Below are positions 32,730 through 40,747 of a stretch of DNA of 45,435 bases, piece after piece. Position 1 is the stretch's first letter. Every line of letters starts with the position of its first letter. The translations under genes and the position numbers were made by a program. This DNA is from Streptomyces amritsarensis. GTDB lineage: Bacteria; Actinomycetota; Actinomycetes; Streptomycetales; Streptomycetaceae. The DNA is taken from the NCBI RefSeq assembly GCF_001953875.1, contig NZ_MQUR01000066.1:1-45435 (forward strand), given 5' to 3'. Under the pieces are notes generated by a model that worked only from the letters and a program-made list of their open reading frames with translations, was not told the DNA's origin and searched no databases.

Positions 32730-33014
32730 ATGTACGCGGTGATCCGGCGCTACGAAGGGGTGACCGATCCCGCCGAGGCGGGACGGCTGGTGGACGAGGG
32801 TTTCGTGGCGCTCCTGCGCCAGGTCCCGGGGTTCGTGGCCTACTACTGGGTCGACGCCGGGGACGGGGTGATGGTCTCCACCAGCGTCTTCGAGGACCGG
32901 GCGGGGGCCGACGAGTCGGTCAGGAGAGCGGCGGACTTCGTCCGGGAGAACCTCGCGTCGCTTCTGCCCCACCCGCCCCAGGTGACGGCCGGCCAGGTGC
33001 TGGCCGCCGGGTAG
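32730..33014 (+). CDS. Small ABM-like dimeric alpha-beta barrel protein
   Basis: A 94-residue protein with the ferredoxin-like pattern of antibiotic-biosynthesis-monooxygenase (ABM) type proteins: strand MYAVIRRYEG, helix AEAGRLVDEGFVALLRQ, strand VPGFVAYYWVDAGDGVMVSTSVFE, helix AGADESVRRAADFVRENL. ABM-fold proteins act as cofactorless oxygenases, heme-degrading enzymes or binding proteins; no catalytic residue can be assigned. This is a widely conserved Streptomyces protein in my recollection. The ATG at 32730 has TGAGGAG eight bases upstream. It lies 23 bases after the SNase-like gene and is followed by a small hairpin, so the two form a short operon. Confidence 0.85.
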   Translation: MYAVIRRYEGVTDPAEAGRLVDEGFVALLRQVPGFVAYYWVDAGDGVMVSTSVFEDRAGADESVRRAADFVRENLASLLPHPPQVTAGQVLAAG

Positions 33015-33021
33015 CGGCCCG

Positions 33022-33037
33022 CCCGCCGTTCGGCGGG
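33022..33037 (+). terminator. Compact hairpin after ABM-like gene
   Basis: CCCGCCG-TT-CGGCGGG lies eight bases beyond the stop. The stem is 7 bp of pure G-C with a tiny loop (likely opened to four bases), consistent with a terminator for the SNase/ABM-like operon. Confidence 0.55.
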
Positions 33038-33077
33038 TCGGCCGTGTCGACGGCGGCAGGCGGGGCACAAGCGCCGT

Positions 33078-33179
33078 ATGACCCTTCTTCTGCTCGTCCT
33101 GCTGCCCCTCGGCCTCGCCCTTGTCCTGCTGACGACCGACCACCCGCACCAGCACGGCCGACACCGCCATACCCGCTGA
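33078..33179 (+). CDS. Possible 33-residue membrane microprotein
   Basis: A short frame starting MTLLLLVLLPLGLALVLL, a single hydrophobic helix, and ending in a His/Arg-rich tail (DHPHQHGRHRHTR). The ribosome site is weak (a GGGG about 13 bases upstream) and it lies beyond a likely terminator, so it may be chance. It is reported because one helix plus a basic tail is a recurrent design of real bacterial microproteins, and because the gap otherwise contains only repeats. Confidence 0.25.
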   Translation: MTLLLLVLLPLGLALVLLTTDHPHQHGRHRHTR

Positions 33180-33243
33180 ACCCGGCGGCCCGGCCGGTCG
33201 GATCGGCCAGGCCCGTCGGAGCCTGCCCGCCGTGCCCTGCCCC

Positions 33244-33304
33244 GTCAGGACCGCCGTGCCAGGACCGCCGTGTCAGGACCGCCGTGTCAGGACCGCGGTG
33301 TCAG
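33244..33304. repeat. 14-bp tandem repeat, four copies plus a partial fifth
   Basis: The unit GTCAGGACCGCCGT is present at 33244, 33258 (one change), 33272 and 33286 (one change), with a fifth partial copy from 33300. It spans the stop codon of the minus-strand histidine kinase gene, so repeat gain or loss would alter the extreme C-terminus and the 3' untranslated region. Fourteen bases is not a multiple of three. Confidence 0.8.
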
Positions 33305-34753
33305 CGGCAGTCTGAGGACCAGTCGGGCGCCGCTCGCGCAGTCCTCGGCCGTCAGCGTTCCGCCGTGGTGCGTACTCAGGTCACGCGCTATGGCGAGGCC
33401 CAGGCCGGCTCCGCCGTGGTCGCGGCTGCGCGAGTCGTCCAGCCGTGTGAACCGTTCGAAGACCCGCTCCCGGTCGGCCCCGGGGATCCCCGGCCCGTCG
33501 TCGACGACCTCCAGCACGGCGGTGCGCCGCGCCGCGCCGCTGCCGCCCGCCGTCCGCAACGTGACGTCCACGCCGTGGACGGCGTACCGCTGCGCGTTGT
33601 CGACGAGGTTGGTGACGACACGCCCGAGCCACAGGGCGCCGGCGGTGACCTCGACGTCCGCCGCGAGGTCCGCCCGTACGGGCACCCGGTCGCCGAGGCG
33701 GGCCTCCAGCACCTCGCGGACCAGGGCGCCCAGGTCGAGCGGTACGGCCGGCACCGGCTGGGCCGCGTCGATACGGGCGAGCAGCAGCAGGTCCGCCGCG
33801 AGGCGCTGCAGCCGCTCGATGTCCTCCAGGGCGCCACCGATCAGTTCCGGCCACAGCTCGGGGTCCCGGACGGCCAGCGCCACCTCCAGCTGCGTGCGCA
33901 GCACGGTGATGGGACTGCGCAGTTCGTGGGAGGCGTCGGCGATGAACTGCCGCTGGCGGATGCCGGACGCCTCCAGCCGGTCCAGCGTGGCGTTCATGGT
34001 CTCGGCCAGCCGGGCGACCTCGTCGCGGGTGGCGGGGACCGGCACCCGGCGGTGCAGGTCCCGGTCGGAGATCTCGGCGACCTCGGCGCGGATCGCCTCC
34101 ACCGGCCGCAGCGCGTGCCCGGTGACCCGCCAGGTCACCAGGACGACGGTGGCCCATAGCAGCGGCATGCCGATCACGAGCGCGGCCGTGGTGGTGTCGT
34201 CGGCCGCGTCCGCGTCCCGCAGCGAGGCACCGGCGTACACGGTGGCCGGGCCGTCCGGCGTCTGCGTGACGACCTGCACGACCCGCTGCCGGTGATCGCC
34301 GTCGACCGGGCGGACCCGCCAGGTGTGCATCCGGGTCCCGGGCGCCTCGGGCGGCGCCGGCGGCAAGGCGGGCACGCCGATGAGGTTCGGACTGGAGTAC
34401 AGGACCCGCCCGTCGGCGCTCACCACCTGCACGAACTCGACCGCCCGGCCCGGCGGACGGGCCCGGCCGAGCCTCCCGGTCGAGGCGAGCTGCGCCACGG
34501 TCTCGGCCTGCCGCCGGGCGTCGTTCTCCGCGTTGCGCAGCAGGTTGGCCTCCAGCAGCCCGAGCAGGGCGAAGGAGGCGAGCGCCAGGGCAGCGGCCAC
34601 CACCAGGCCCGCGCCAACGGTGGCCCGGGCCCGGACCGTGGTGGGCCACATCCGGCGCAGGACCGGCCACCGGCCGAGGGCGGCGGCCCGGAGCGAGCGC
34701 AGGCAATCGCCCGCGCGCCCGCGGAGGCGGGAGATTGCCGCCGCTTCAGCCAC
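33287..34753 (-). CDS. Sensor histidine kinase
   Basis: A 488-residue membrane sensor kinase of the HPK1/OmpR-partner type. TM1 is at about 46-68 and TM2 at about 188-208, enclosing an extracytoplasmic sensor loop of about 120 residues (FVQVVSADGRVLYSSPNL). A HAMP domain follows TM2; the H-box is FIADASHELRSPIT with phospho-acceptor His276; the ATPase domain has NLVDNAQRYA (N-box), DDGPGIP (G1) and GGAGLGLAIA (G2). The GTG at 34753 overlaps the response-regulator stop by eight bases, so synthesis should be coupled; an internal ATG (at MWPTTV) would shorten the cytoplasmic tail. Its C-terminus ends within a 14-bp tandem repeat. Confidence 0.92.
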   Translation of the reverse strand: MAEAAAISRLRGRAGDCLRSLRAAALGRWPVLRRMWPTTVRARATVGAGLVVAAALALASFALLGLLEANLLRNAENDARRQAETVAQLASTGRLGRARPPGRAVEFVQVVSADGRVLYSSPNLIGVPALPPAPPEAPGTRMHTWRVRPVDGDHRQRVVQVVTQTPDGPATVYAGASLRDADAADDTTTAALVIGMPLLWATVVLVTWRVTGHALRPVEAIRAEVAEISDRDLHRRVPVPATRDEVARLAETMNATLDRLEASGIRQRQFIADASHELRSPITVLRTQLEVALAVRDPELWPELIGGALEDIERLQRLAADLLLLARIDAAQPVPAVPLDLGALVREVLEARLGDRVPVRADLAADVEVTAGALWLGRVVTNLVDNAQRYAVHGVDVTLRTAGGSGAARRTAVLEVVDDGPGIPGADRERVFERFTRLDDSRSRDHGGAGLGLAIARDLSTHHGGTLTAEDCASGARLVLRLPLTPRS

Positions 34754-35423
34754 CGTCGGCCGCCAGCCGGTACCCGGCTCCCCGTACGGTCTCCAGCGCG
34801 GCCCGGCCGAAGGGAGCGTCGACCTTGCGGCGGACCGCGCTGACGTGGACCTCCACGACGTTGGGGTCGCCGTCGAAGGCGGTGTCCCACACCTGTTCCA
34901 GGATGTCCCGCTTGGAGACCACCTCCCCGGACCGCCGGCCCAGGTATTCGAGTATCGCGAACTCCCTGGCGGTCAGCCGGACCTCCGTACCGCCGCGGGA
35001 GCACGTGTGCCGTGCCGGGTCGATGAGGAGGTCGCCGAACCGCATCACCTGCGGGCGCCGGCCGCCCGTCCGCCGGCCGAGGGCGCGCAGCCGTGCGACC
35101 AGCACGAGGTAGGAGAACGGCTTGGAGAGGAAGTCGTCGGCCCCGGTGTCCAGGGCTTCCGCTTCGTCGTACTCGCCGTCCTTGGCGGTGAGCATCAGGA
35201 TTCCCGCCTCGTTGCCGGCCGCGCGCAGCTTCGCGCAGACCCGGTAGCCGTTCAGCCCGGGGAGCATGATGTCGAGGACGATCAGGTCGTAGTCGTGCTC
35301 GGTCGCCATCCACAGGCCCTGGGGCCCGTCGTGGGCCACGTCCACCGAGAACCCCTCGGACTGCAGACCCCGCTGCAGGGCCACGGCGAGCCGCCGTTCG
35401 TCCTCCACCACCAGTACGCGCAT
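34746..35423 (-). CDS. OmpR/PhoB-family response regulator
   Basis: A 225-residue response regulator. The receiver domain has VVEDE (acidic pocket), phospho-acceptor Asp51 in LIVLDIMLPG, the Thr of MLTAKD and the Lys of LSKPF. The C-terminal winged helix (from about 125) shows VRLTAREFAILEYLGRR, VVSKRDILEQVW, NVVEVHVSAVRRKVD and the terminal VRGAGYRL, all standard for the OmpR class. The ATG at 35423 has no clear ribosome site, so the message may be nearly leaderless. The region above it carries three CTTCAG direct repeats, likely its own binding site. It should control itself and the divergent PepSY-like gene. Confidence 0.93.
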   Translation of the reverse strand: MRVLVVEDERRLAVALQRGLQSEGFSVDVAHDGPQGLWMATEHDYDLIVLDIMLPGLNGYRVCAKLRAAGNEAGILMLTAKDGEYDEAEALDTGADDFLSKPFSYLVLVARLRALGRRTGGRRPQVMRFGDLLIDPARHTCSRGGTEVRLTAREFAILEYLGRRSGEVVSKRDILEQVWDTAFDGDPNVVEVHVSAVRRKVDAPFGRAALETVRGAGYRLAADGG

Positions 35424-35455
35424 GCCGAACAGGATCGCAGGCCCGAGGGACGCCC

Positions 35456-35494
35456 GGCTGAAGAGGTCTTCAGGCGGCTTCAGCTGGGCTTCAG
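35456..35494. promoter_or_regulatory. CTTCAG direct repeats, response-regulator box
   Basis: CTTCAG occurs at 35468, 35478 and 35489, spaced 10 and 11 bp, with an inverted CTGAAG at about 35456. One-turn spacing of direct hexamers is the usual binding layout for OmpR/PhoB-type regulators. It lies between the divergent regulator gene and the PepSY-like gene. Confidence 0.6.
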
Positions 35495-35558
35495 CATCCT
35501 CTCGGCATGCTCTGGGGCGAGCCGGGCAGTGCGTCCGGCTGTCCGGAGGAGTAGCCGT

Positions 35559-36197
35559 ATGTCTGAATCCGTGCCGCCGCCGTCCGAGCGGCTGCCCGAG
35601 AACGCGCCGCAGACCGGTGCCCGCAAGCGCGTGGCGCTGTCCCGGCTGGTGCCCCGCGGCAAGCCCGCCCGCTGGGCGGCGGCGGGCGCCGTCGTGGTGG
35701 TCGTGGGCGGTGGGGTCGCGGCGGTCGCCGTGGCCGAGCACCACCACCACGAGCGGGCGGACCGGGGGCCGCACACGATCCGCTTCGAGCCCGGCCACGG
35801 GGGCGGGTTCAAGCGGGGACCGCAGGGCGGGGCGCCCGACGACGAGCGCGCACGGAAGGCACCCGGTGGTGAGGAAGGCCCTTCTGCGGGCGAGCGGTTC
35901 GGCCACCCCGAAGCCCCCGAGCTGCCCGGGGTCCCGGGCCGGTCCGAGCGGCACGGCGGTCCCGGCAAGGGCGGCCGGGCGCCCGCGCCGCTGCCCTCCC
36001 TGCCGATCGCCGACGCGGCCGGCAAGGCCGCCGCGGCCGTGCCGGGCGGGAAGGTGGAGAGCCTGCGGGCGGTCGCCCAGGAAGGCGGTGGCGGTGCCTG
36101 GCTGGCCGTGGTCCTCGGCCCCGACGGCGTCCGGCACGCGGTCACGCTGTCCGGCTCGGACGGCACGATCACCGGCAACACCCGCCTCGGCGGCTAG
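35559..36197 (+). CDS. Membrane-anchored PepSY-like protein, likely two-component target
   Basis: A 212-residue single-pass protein. A cytoplasmic N-terminus of about 40 residues precedes one transmembrane helix (AAAGAVVVVVGGGVAAVAVAE) and a HHHH-containing, Gly/Arg/Pro-rich disordered stretch. The C-terminal 70 residues (LPIADAAGKAAAAVPGGKVESLRAVAQ, then AWLAVVLGPDGVRHAVTLSGSDGTI) have the helix-strand pattern of PepSY domains. PepSY proteins are often next to actinobacterial two-component systems and are thought to modulate extracytoplasmic proteases or sensor loops. The ATG at 35559 has an excellent GGAGGAG eight bases upstream. It is divergent from the regulator across the CTTCAG boxes, so it is probably the system's target. 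Confidence 0.85.
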   Translation: MSESVPPPSERLPENAPQTGARKRVALSRLVPRGKPARWAAAGAVVVVVGGGVAAVAVAEHHHHERADRGPHTIRFEPGHGGGFKRGPQGGAPDDERARKAPGGEEGPSAGERFGHPEAPELPGVPGRSERHGGPGKGGRAPAPLPSLPIADAAGKAAAAVPGGKVESLRAVAQEGGGGAWLAVVLGPDGVRHAVTLSGSDGTITGNTRLGG

Positions 36198-36254
36198 CGG
36201 CTGGACGGAACGGCGGACGGCTGGACGCCCTGGACGGCGGGGCCGCCGCACGGC

Positions 36255-37520
36255 CTACGGCGCCATCGCGCGGCCCCCGATCCCGGGGGCCCCGTCGAGC
36301 TGGCCCTGCCACCAGGCGGCCATCCCGTCGCGGTCCATGGCCGCCCAGGCCGGGGTCCGCTCCACCTGGGCCCGGCCCAGCCGGCGGGCCAGCGCGACCA
36401 GTTCCCGGCCGGCGGCCCCGCGCGCCCGGTGGTAGCCGTCCAGCAGTTCCTCGAAGGATCCCGAGCGGCGCCAGCCGTCCGCGAGGGCGGTGGCGTCCTG
36501 GAGGGCCTTGGCGGCGCCGCTCGTGTTGTGCGGGCGCACCACGCCGGCGGCGTCCCCGGTGAGCAGCAGACGCCCGCCGGCGGTGCGGGCCGCCTCCAGG
36601 TCGTAGATCGGCTGGACGAAGGTGTCCGCCCGGTCCGTCAGCGCGAGCGCCCGCCGCCAGTACGGCGGGAACTCCCGCTCCAGCAGCGCGTCGAGGTGCT
36701 CGGCCAGTGCGGGGGGCAGCGCGCCCGGCGGGAAGCTGGTGGGGTCGTCGAGCCGCAGCCGTCCGTCGCGCGGGGGAGCGGCGTAGAGCACCCAGTTCAC
36801 CCGGGGGCCGCCGGGACCGGGGATGCGGTAGACGACGCAGCTGCCGCCCGGGAAGCAGACGGTGGTCACCGCGTCGGGCACCGGGTCACCGAGGCCGCGG
36901 AGTTCGCCGAGGCGCGCCGCGTCGACGTTGCCGCGCCAGCACACGTATCCGGCGTAGTGCGGCCGGGAGTCCGGGCTGAGCGCCGCGCGCACCACCGACC
37001 GGTAGCCGTCCGCGCCGACGACCAGGTCGTAGTGCTCCACCGATCCCCCCGCGAGCCGCACCCGGGCGCCCTCCCCGGCTCCGGCCCCGGCCCCGGCCCC
37101 GGTTCCGGTTCCGGTTCCGATCGGGGCGGGCTCGACGGCCGTCACCGTCTCGCCCTGCCGGTAGCGGACCGTGTCGGGCACGGACTCCCGCAGTCCGCGC
37201 CACAGAAGCCCCCAGTGATAGGAATGGAAGGGGAACGGCTGCTGCCAGATCAGCCGTCCGTCCGCCCCCTCGGCGTCGTCCCGGACCACCCAGCGGCGCC
37301 GTTGGAGGGGATGCGCGGCGATCCCCGCCGGCAGGGCGCCGCTCGCGCGGAGTTCGACGGCCCGCTCGTCGTGCACGCACAGCCCCACACCCCGGTCCTC
37401 CAGCCGGCCGCCCGTCCGCTCCAGGACCGTCACCTGCCCGGCGCCCGCCCGCGACACCGCCGTGGCGACCGCGCAACCTGCGATGCTCCCGCCGATCACC
37501 GCGACCGTTCCGCCCCGCAC
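36255..37520 (-). CDS. FAD-dependent monooxygenase/oxidoreductase
   Basis: A 421-residue flavoprotein of the aromatic hydroxylase/squalene-epoxidase-like class. The dinucleotide fold VAVIGGSIAGCAVATAVSRAG opens the protein, a middle motif YDLVVGADGYRSVVRAAL is the DG motif, and LLTGDAAGVVRPHNTSGAAKALQDA is the GD motif that contacts FAD ribityl. It should hydroxylate or epoxidise a small molecule using NAD(P)H and oxygen; the substrate is unknown and no biosynthetic cluster surrounds it. The GTG at 37520 is five bases after GGGAGG; the frame stays open to 37610 through a Gln/Arg-rich low-complexity stretch. A TGTGTGAGAGAGAG Gly-linker comes from 6-bp microsatellite units near 37080-37118. Confidence 0.9.
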   Translation of the reverse strand: MRGGTVAVIGGSIAGCAVATAVSRAGAGQVTVLERTGGRLEDRGVGLCVHDERAVELRASGALPAGIAAHPLQRRRWVVRDDAEGADGRLIWQQPFPFHSYHWGLLWRGLRESVPDTVRYRQGETVTAVEPAPIGTGTGTGAGAGAGAGEGARVRLAGGSVEHYDLVVGADGYRSVVRAALSPDSRPHYAGYVCWRGNVDAARLGELRGLGDPVPDAVTTVCFPGGSCVVYRIPGPGGPRVNWVLYAAPPRDGRLRLDDPTSFPPGALPPALAEHLDALLEREFPPYWRRALALTDRADTFVQPIYDLEAARTAGGRLLLTGDAAGVVRPHNTSGAAKALQDATALADGWRRSGSFEELLDGYHRARGAAGRELVALARRLGRAQVERTPAWAAMDRDGMAAWWQGQLDGAPGIGGRAMAP

Positions 37521-37680
37521 AACCGCCTCCCGACCACCTGTTGTCTGCCGCCTGTTGCTGCCGTCTGCCGTCTGCCGTCGGCTCCGGACGGCACCGTGCG
37601 CGCCCCGCACCGGGGACTCGCGGGGTCGTCCGTGGCCCGGCCACGTCCTTGCCTCCCCCGCCGCGCCATGACCCGAGCGT

Positions 37681-39612
37681 TCACCGGCCCGCGGGCGCCG
37701 GCTCGGGCGCCGGAGGAGTGGGCTGCGGAGATCCCTGCAGGGCCGCCGCGGTGAGCACCACCAGCGCGTCCGTCCAGCCCAGGGGGGCGACGGAGGACGG
37801 CAGCCCGGCCCCGTTCACCGTTTCGGGGAGTTCGCCGAGCCCGTTGCGCTTGGACAGCACCCAGTCGAGGACCCGGCCCGCCTTAGCCCGCTCACCCGTG
37901 CCGGCCCAGGCCAGGGCGAAGAAGGAGGTGCTGGCGGTCCAGGCGTACGAACCCCAGCTGAAGTCGGGGTCGTTGCCGGGGGAGAGGCCGCCGTTGGGCA
38001 GCAGCAGCGCCCGGTGGGTGGAGTCCAGTGCCTCCCCGAGCCCGGGCGGTGCGGTGTTGAACGGGGGCGCCATGAACGCCACCGCGCTGTCCCGGCCGTG
38101 CTCGCCGTCGACCGTGCGCTGGTAGCCCAACGGGGCGAAGGCGGCGGCGATCCCGGCGGACAGCCGCCTGGACGCGGCCGCCCAGCGCTCCGCGTCCCCG
38201 TCCGCGCCCAGCCGGGCGGCCAGATCCGCCGAGGCGTTCAGCCCGGCCAGCAGGGGAGCGGCGGTACCGATGTTCGCGGTCGAGGTGTCCAGCTCCCAGT
38301 AGTCGGGGGAGGCCGGAGGCAGCCCGTCCGGGCCGAGCGAGCGTGCGGCGAAGTCGGCCGCCGCCCGGACCATCGGGTAGAGCCCGCGCAGCCGTTCCTC
38401 CCGTCCCGCGGCCGGCGCGGCCCGGTACCACTGCCACGTCGCCCACGGCACCCATCCGTTGCCGTCCAGCTGCCACTTCCGCCCGTCGGGCGGTCCGCTG
38501 CCGTCCAGCTTCGTACGGGCCTCCCAGGTCCCGTCGGCCCGCTGGGTGCGCGCGTCGTACTCCAGGATCCGGTACGCCTCCTCGTCGTGCCCCGTCACCG
38601 CGAACGCGGCCGCGGCGAACGCGCCGTCCCGGGGCCAGGAGTACTCCCACGGCGGCGACCACCCCGCAGCGAAGGCGCCGTTGGGCTTCAGCAGCGCCCG
38701 CATCGACAGCAGGGCGCGCTGTACGGCGGCCCGCTGCTCAGCGCCGGACCCCGGCACCCGGCCCCCGGCCAGCCAGGCGCGGCTCTCCTCGACCTGCGCC
38801 AGCGCACCCGCGTCGCCCGCCTCGACCACGGCCGACTCCGCGGCGCCTGCGGGCAGGTACCGCCAGCGGCCGGAGGGCAGCCGGAGCACATTGCTCCCGT
38901 CCACGTACGAGGCTGCGACGGCGAAGGACGGAAGGACCGCCTCGGTGGCCACCCCGTTGGTCAGCAGGCCCGCGGTACGGGCCGCGAGCGCGGAGGAGGG
39001 CACGTAGCACGGTTCGGTCTCCCCGCACCGCCTGCCGCCGGCGGGGTTGACGTGGAAGGCCAGGCGGGCGGAGTCGTCGGCGTGCCAGCCGCCCCAGTAC
39101 GCCCGGTCGTAGTTCCAGCTGGTGAGTGAGCCGGGCACGGCCTGCCGCGTGCCGTACCAGGCGACCGGTCCGGCCTCCGCGGTCGTGGCCTGGACGAACA
39201 GGTGGTAGGTGCCGCCCGCGGTGACCTCGGCATCCCCGAGCGGGAACTCCACCCAGCCGGCCCCGGCACCGCCGAGGGCGGCGAGGTCCGCGGTGGCCGA
39301 GGCGATCGTCGAACCCGCGTCCGAGCGGACCCGGCGCACCTGGGCGGTCACCGTCCCCGTCGCCGCCGCGCTGCCCAGCCAGACGCTCACCCGGGACAGC
39401 CGGGTGCCCTCCACCGTGAACTCCTGAGCGGCGGCGTTGCCGGGGGCCTTCACACTGAACAGCGCGCTCTCGTGGCGCACCTGCCCGTCGTACGGCGCGG
39501 CGGCCGACGCGGCGGCGTCCGACGCGGGCAGCGCGGCGGGAGCGGCGGCCGGAACACCGGTCAGGGCGAGCGAGAGCAGGGTGGCGGGCAGTACGGTCCT
39601 CGCAAACGCCAT
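37681..39612 (-). CDS. Secreted GH15-like glycoside hydrolase (glucoamylase type)
   Basis: A 643-residue exported enzyme. A Sec signal (about 1-26, cleavage near VPAAAPA) is followed by a beta-rich N-terminal domain and an (alpha/alpha)6 barrel from about residue 270. GH15-type landmarks are WEYSWPRDGAFAAAAFAVTG (substrate-binding Trp-Pro-Arg-Asp), KWQLDGNGW, a central YWELDTSTANIGTAA with a plausible acidic residue, and a late LGELPETVNG, near which the second catalytic Glu falls. GH15 enzymes release glucose from alpha-1,4 or alpha-1,6 glucans by inversion, although some act on other glycans. The ATG at 39612 has AAGGG about 11 bases upstream. The likely substrate is extracellular starch- or dextran-like glucan. 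Confidence 0.85.
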   Translation of the reverse strand: MAFARTVLPATLLSLALTGVPAAAPAALPASDAAASAAAPYDGQVRHESALFSVKAPGNAAAQEFTVEGTRLSRVSVWLGSAAATGTVTAQVRRVRSDAGSTIASATADLAALGGAGAGWVEFPLGDAEVTAGGTYHLFVQATTAEAGPVAWYGTRQAVPGSLTSWNYDRAYWGGWHADDSARLAFHVNPAGGRRCGETEPCYVPSSALAARTAGLLTNGVATEAVLPSFAVAASYVDGSNVLRLPSGRWRYLPAGAAESAVVEAGDAGALAQVEESRAWLAGGRVPGSGAEQRAAVQRALLSMRALLKPNGAFAAGWSPPWEYSWPRDGAFAAAAFAVTGHDEEAYRILEYDARTQRADGTWEARTKLDGSGPPDGRKWQLDGNGWVPWATWQWYRAAPAAGREERLRGLYPMVRAAADFAARSLGPDGLPPASPDYWELDTSTANIGTAAPLLAGLNASADLAARLGADGDAERWAAASRRLSAGIAAAFAPLGYQRTVDGEHGRDSAVAFMAPPFNTAPPGLGEALDSTHRALLLPNGGLSPGNDPDFSWGSYAWTASTSFFALAWAGTGERAKAGRVLDWVLSKRNGLGELPETVNGAGLPSSVAPLGWTDALVVLTAAALQGSPQPTPPAPEPAPAGR

Positions 39613-39947
39613 GCGGATGGGGCCCTTCCTCCTCGACGGGCGCGGGCGGAAGTGCCCGGCGCCGCGTGCCGGACCCACCATGCAGGCAACGGGCCCCGGT
39701 GCGGGGGGAGTCCGCACGTGTCCCACCGGATCGGGTCACGGCGCCATCCGATCGGGGGCGTGCGCGGGGTGACAGGGGCGCGCGCAGAAGCGAATGCGCT
39801 TCGTTTCCGGGATTTCCGAGGACCGGCTTGCACGATCGGGCTCGTTTTCCGATGGGGTGGTGATTGGGAGCGCCCGGCGCTCCGCGGCCGCTGGTGCGGG
39901 GGCAGGCGGCCGGTTACGCACACTCCACCTGGAAGGTTCGCTCCGAC
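39613..39947. promoter_or_regulatory. 335-base divergent intergenic region
   Basis: It lies between the GH15 gene and the sigma-factor operon. It holds GAAGCG-AATG-CGCTTC at 39787-39802, a 6-bp-arm dyad that could be an operator, within an AT-richer patch (about 39780-39860) likely to contain the promoter of the plus-strand operon. No gene was seen. Confidence 0.4.
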
Positions 39948-40172
39948 GTGAATGTCGCCGAGACGCTCGCCCTCGCTCTGTTAGTCACCACCGTGGTCGG
40001 CGCGGTCGTCATCGATGTGTTCCGGGCGCGCATGCGCCTGCCGGGCCCCGGGGCGGAGAGAGAAGCCGGCAAGGCGTCCGCCGGCCGCCGACCAACCGTC
40101 CCCAAGGCCCGCCACCGTCAGGTCCCCGCCACCCCGAGGGGCGGCGATGAACAGCTGTGGGGGAGCGTATGA
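39948..40172 (+). CDS. Small single-pass membrane protein, first gene of sigma-factor operon
   Basis: A 74-residue protein from a GTG start: MNVAETLALALLVTTVVGAVVIDVF is one N-terminal membrane helix, followed by RARMRLPGP and a basic Arg/Lys/Pro-rich cytoplasmic tail. I do not recognise a family. GGAAGG lies about 12 bases upstream, slightly far. Its stop overlaps the start of the sigma-like factor by four bases (ATGA), and that gene in turn overlaps the third gene by four (GTGA), so the three products are made together. A membrane anchor or signal input for the other two is plausible but unproven. Confidence 0.72.
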   Translation: MNVAETLALALLVTTVVGAVVIDVFRARMRLPGPGAEREAGKASAGRRPTVPKARHRQVPATPRGGDEQLWGSV

Positions 40173-40747
40173 ACGAAGGAGAATTCGACCCATCAGGAGA
40201 CCGTGCGGTCTCCAGTGAACTGGCCGGCGTGCTGCCGGTGGAGTTCACGGCTTTCCACTCCCAGCAGCACCGTGCCTATCTGCGCTACGCCCACCTTCAG
40301 CTGGGAAATCCCAAGGACGCCGAGGAAGTCGTCGACGACGTGTTCACCTTCCTGCTGAAGGTGTGGCGCCAGGCGCTGAAGGAGGCGAGCCTGCACGGAT
40401 TCGCCTGGGCCGTGCTGCGCGAGCACGTCGAGCGGCGGCTTGCGGTACTGGGCCGGCAGGTGGCCATGGTCGAGACGGCCTGGTTCGCCGCGCTGCGCCG
40501 CTCCTCCCGGGAACGGCTGGAGCTGCTGGAGTCGAAACTCGGACTGTACGCGGCGATCGCGGGCCTGTCCGAGCGGCAGTACGACGTGGTGCTGCTCGCC
40601 TTCCTGCTGGGCAACGACTGCGACACGGTCGCCCGGATGATGGGGATCTCCCCCGCCACCGTCCGATCGCACATCCGCGGCGCACGCCGAACCCTGTCCC
40701 GCAAACTCGGGGTGGACTGGATCCCCGGAGAGGAGAAGGACCAGTGA
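40169..40747 (+). CDS. ECF-type RNA polymerase sigma factor
   Basis: A 192-residue sigma-70 family factor with two regions. Region 2 is at about 25-95 (YLRYAHLQLGNPKDAEEVVDDVFTFLLKVW) and region 4 at about 130-185 (IAGLSERQYDVVLLAFLLGNDCDTVARMMGISPATVRSHIRGARRTLSRKLG), with a good helix-turn-helix. The -10-recognition part (GFAWAVLREHVERRL) is divergent from typical ECF sequences. The ATG at 40169 is fixed by the four-base overlap with the upstream small membrane-protein gene; the GGGGGAG site is close, about three to four bases. There is no classical anti-sigma gene; the next gene, a large IclR-domain hybrid, occupies that place. Confidence 0.88.
   Translation: MNEGEFDPSGDRAVSSELAGVLPVEFTAFHSQQHRAYLRYAHLQLGNPKDAEEVVDDVFTFLLKVWRQALKEASLHGFAWAVLREHVERRLAVLGRQVAMVETAWFAALRRSSRERLELLESKLGLYAAIAGLSERQYDVVLLAFLLGNDCDTVARMMGISPATVRSHIRGARRTLSRKLGVDWIPGEEKDQ

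Noticed and set aside
33244..33304. CRISPR array
   Set aside because: The 14-bp units are directly adjacent with no spacers and no cas genes.
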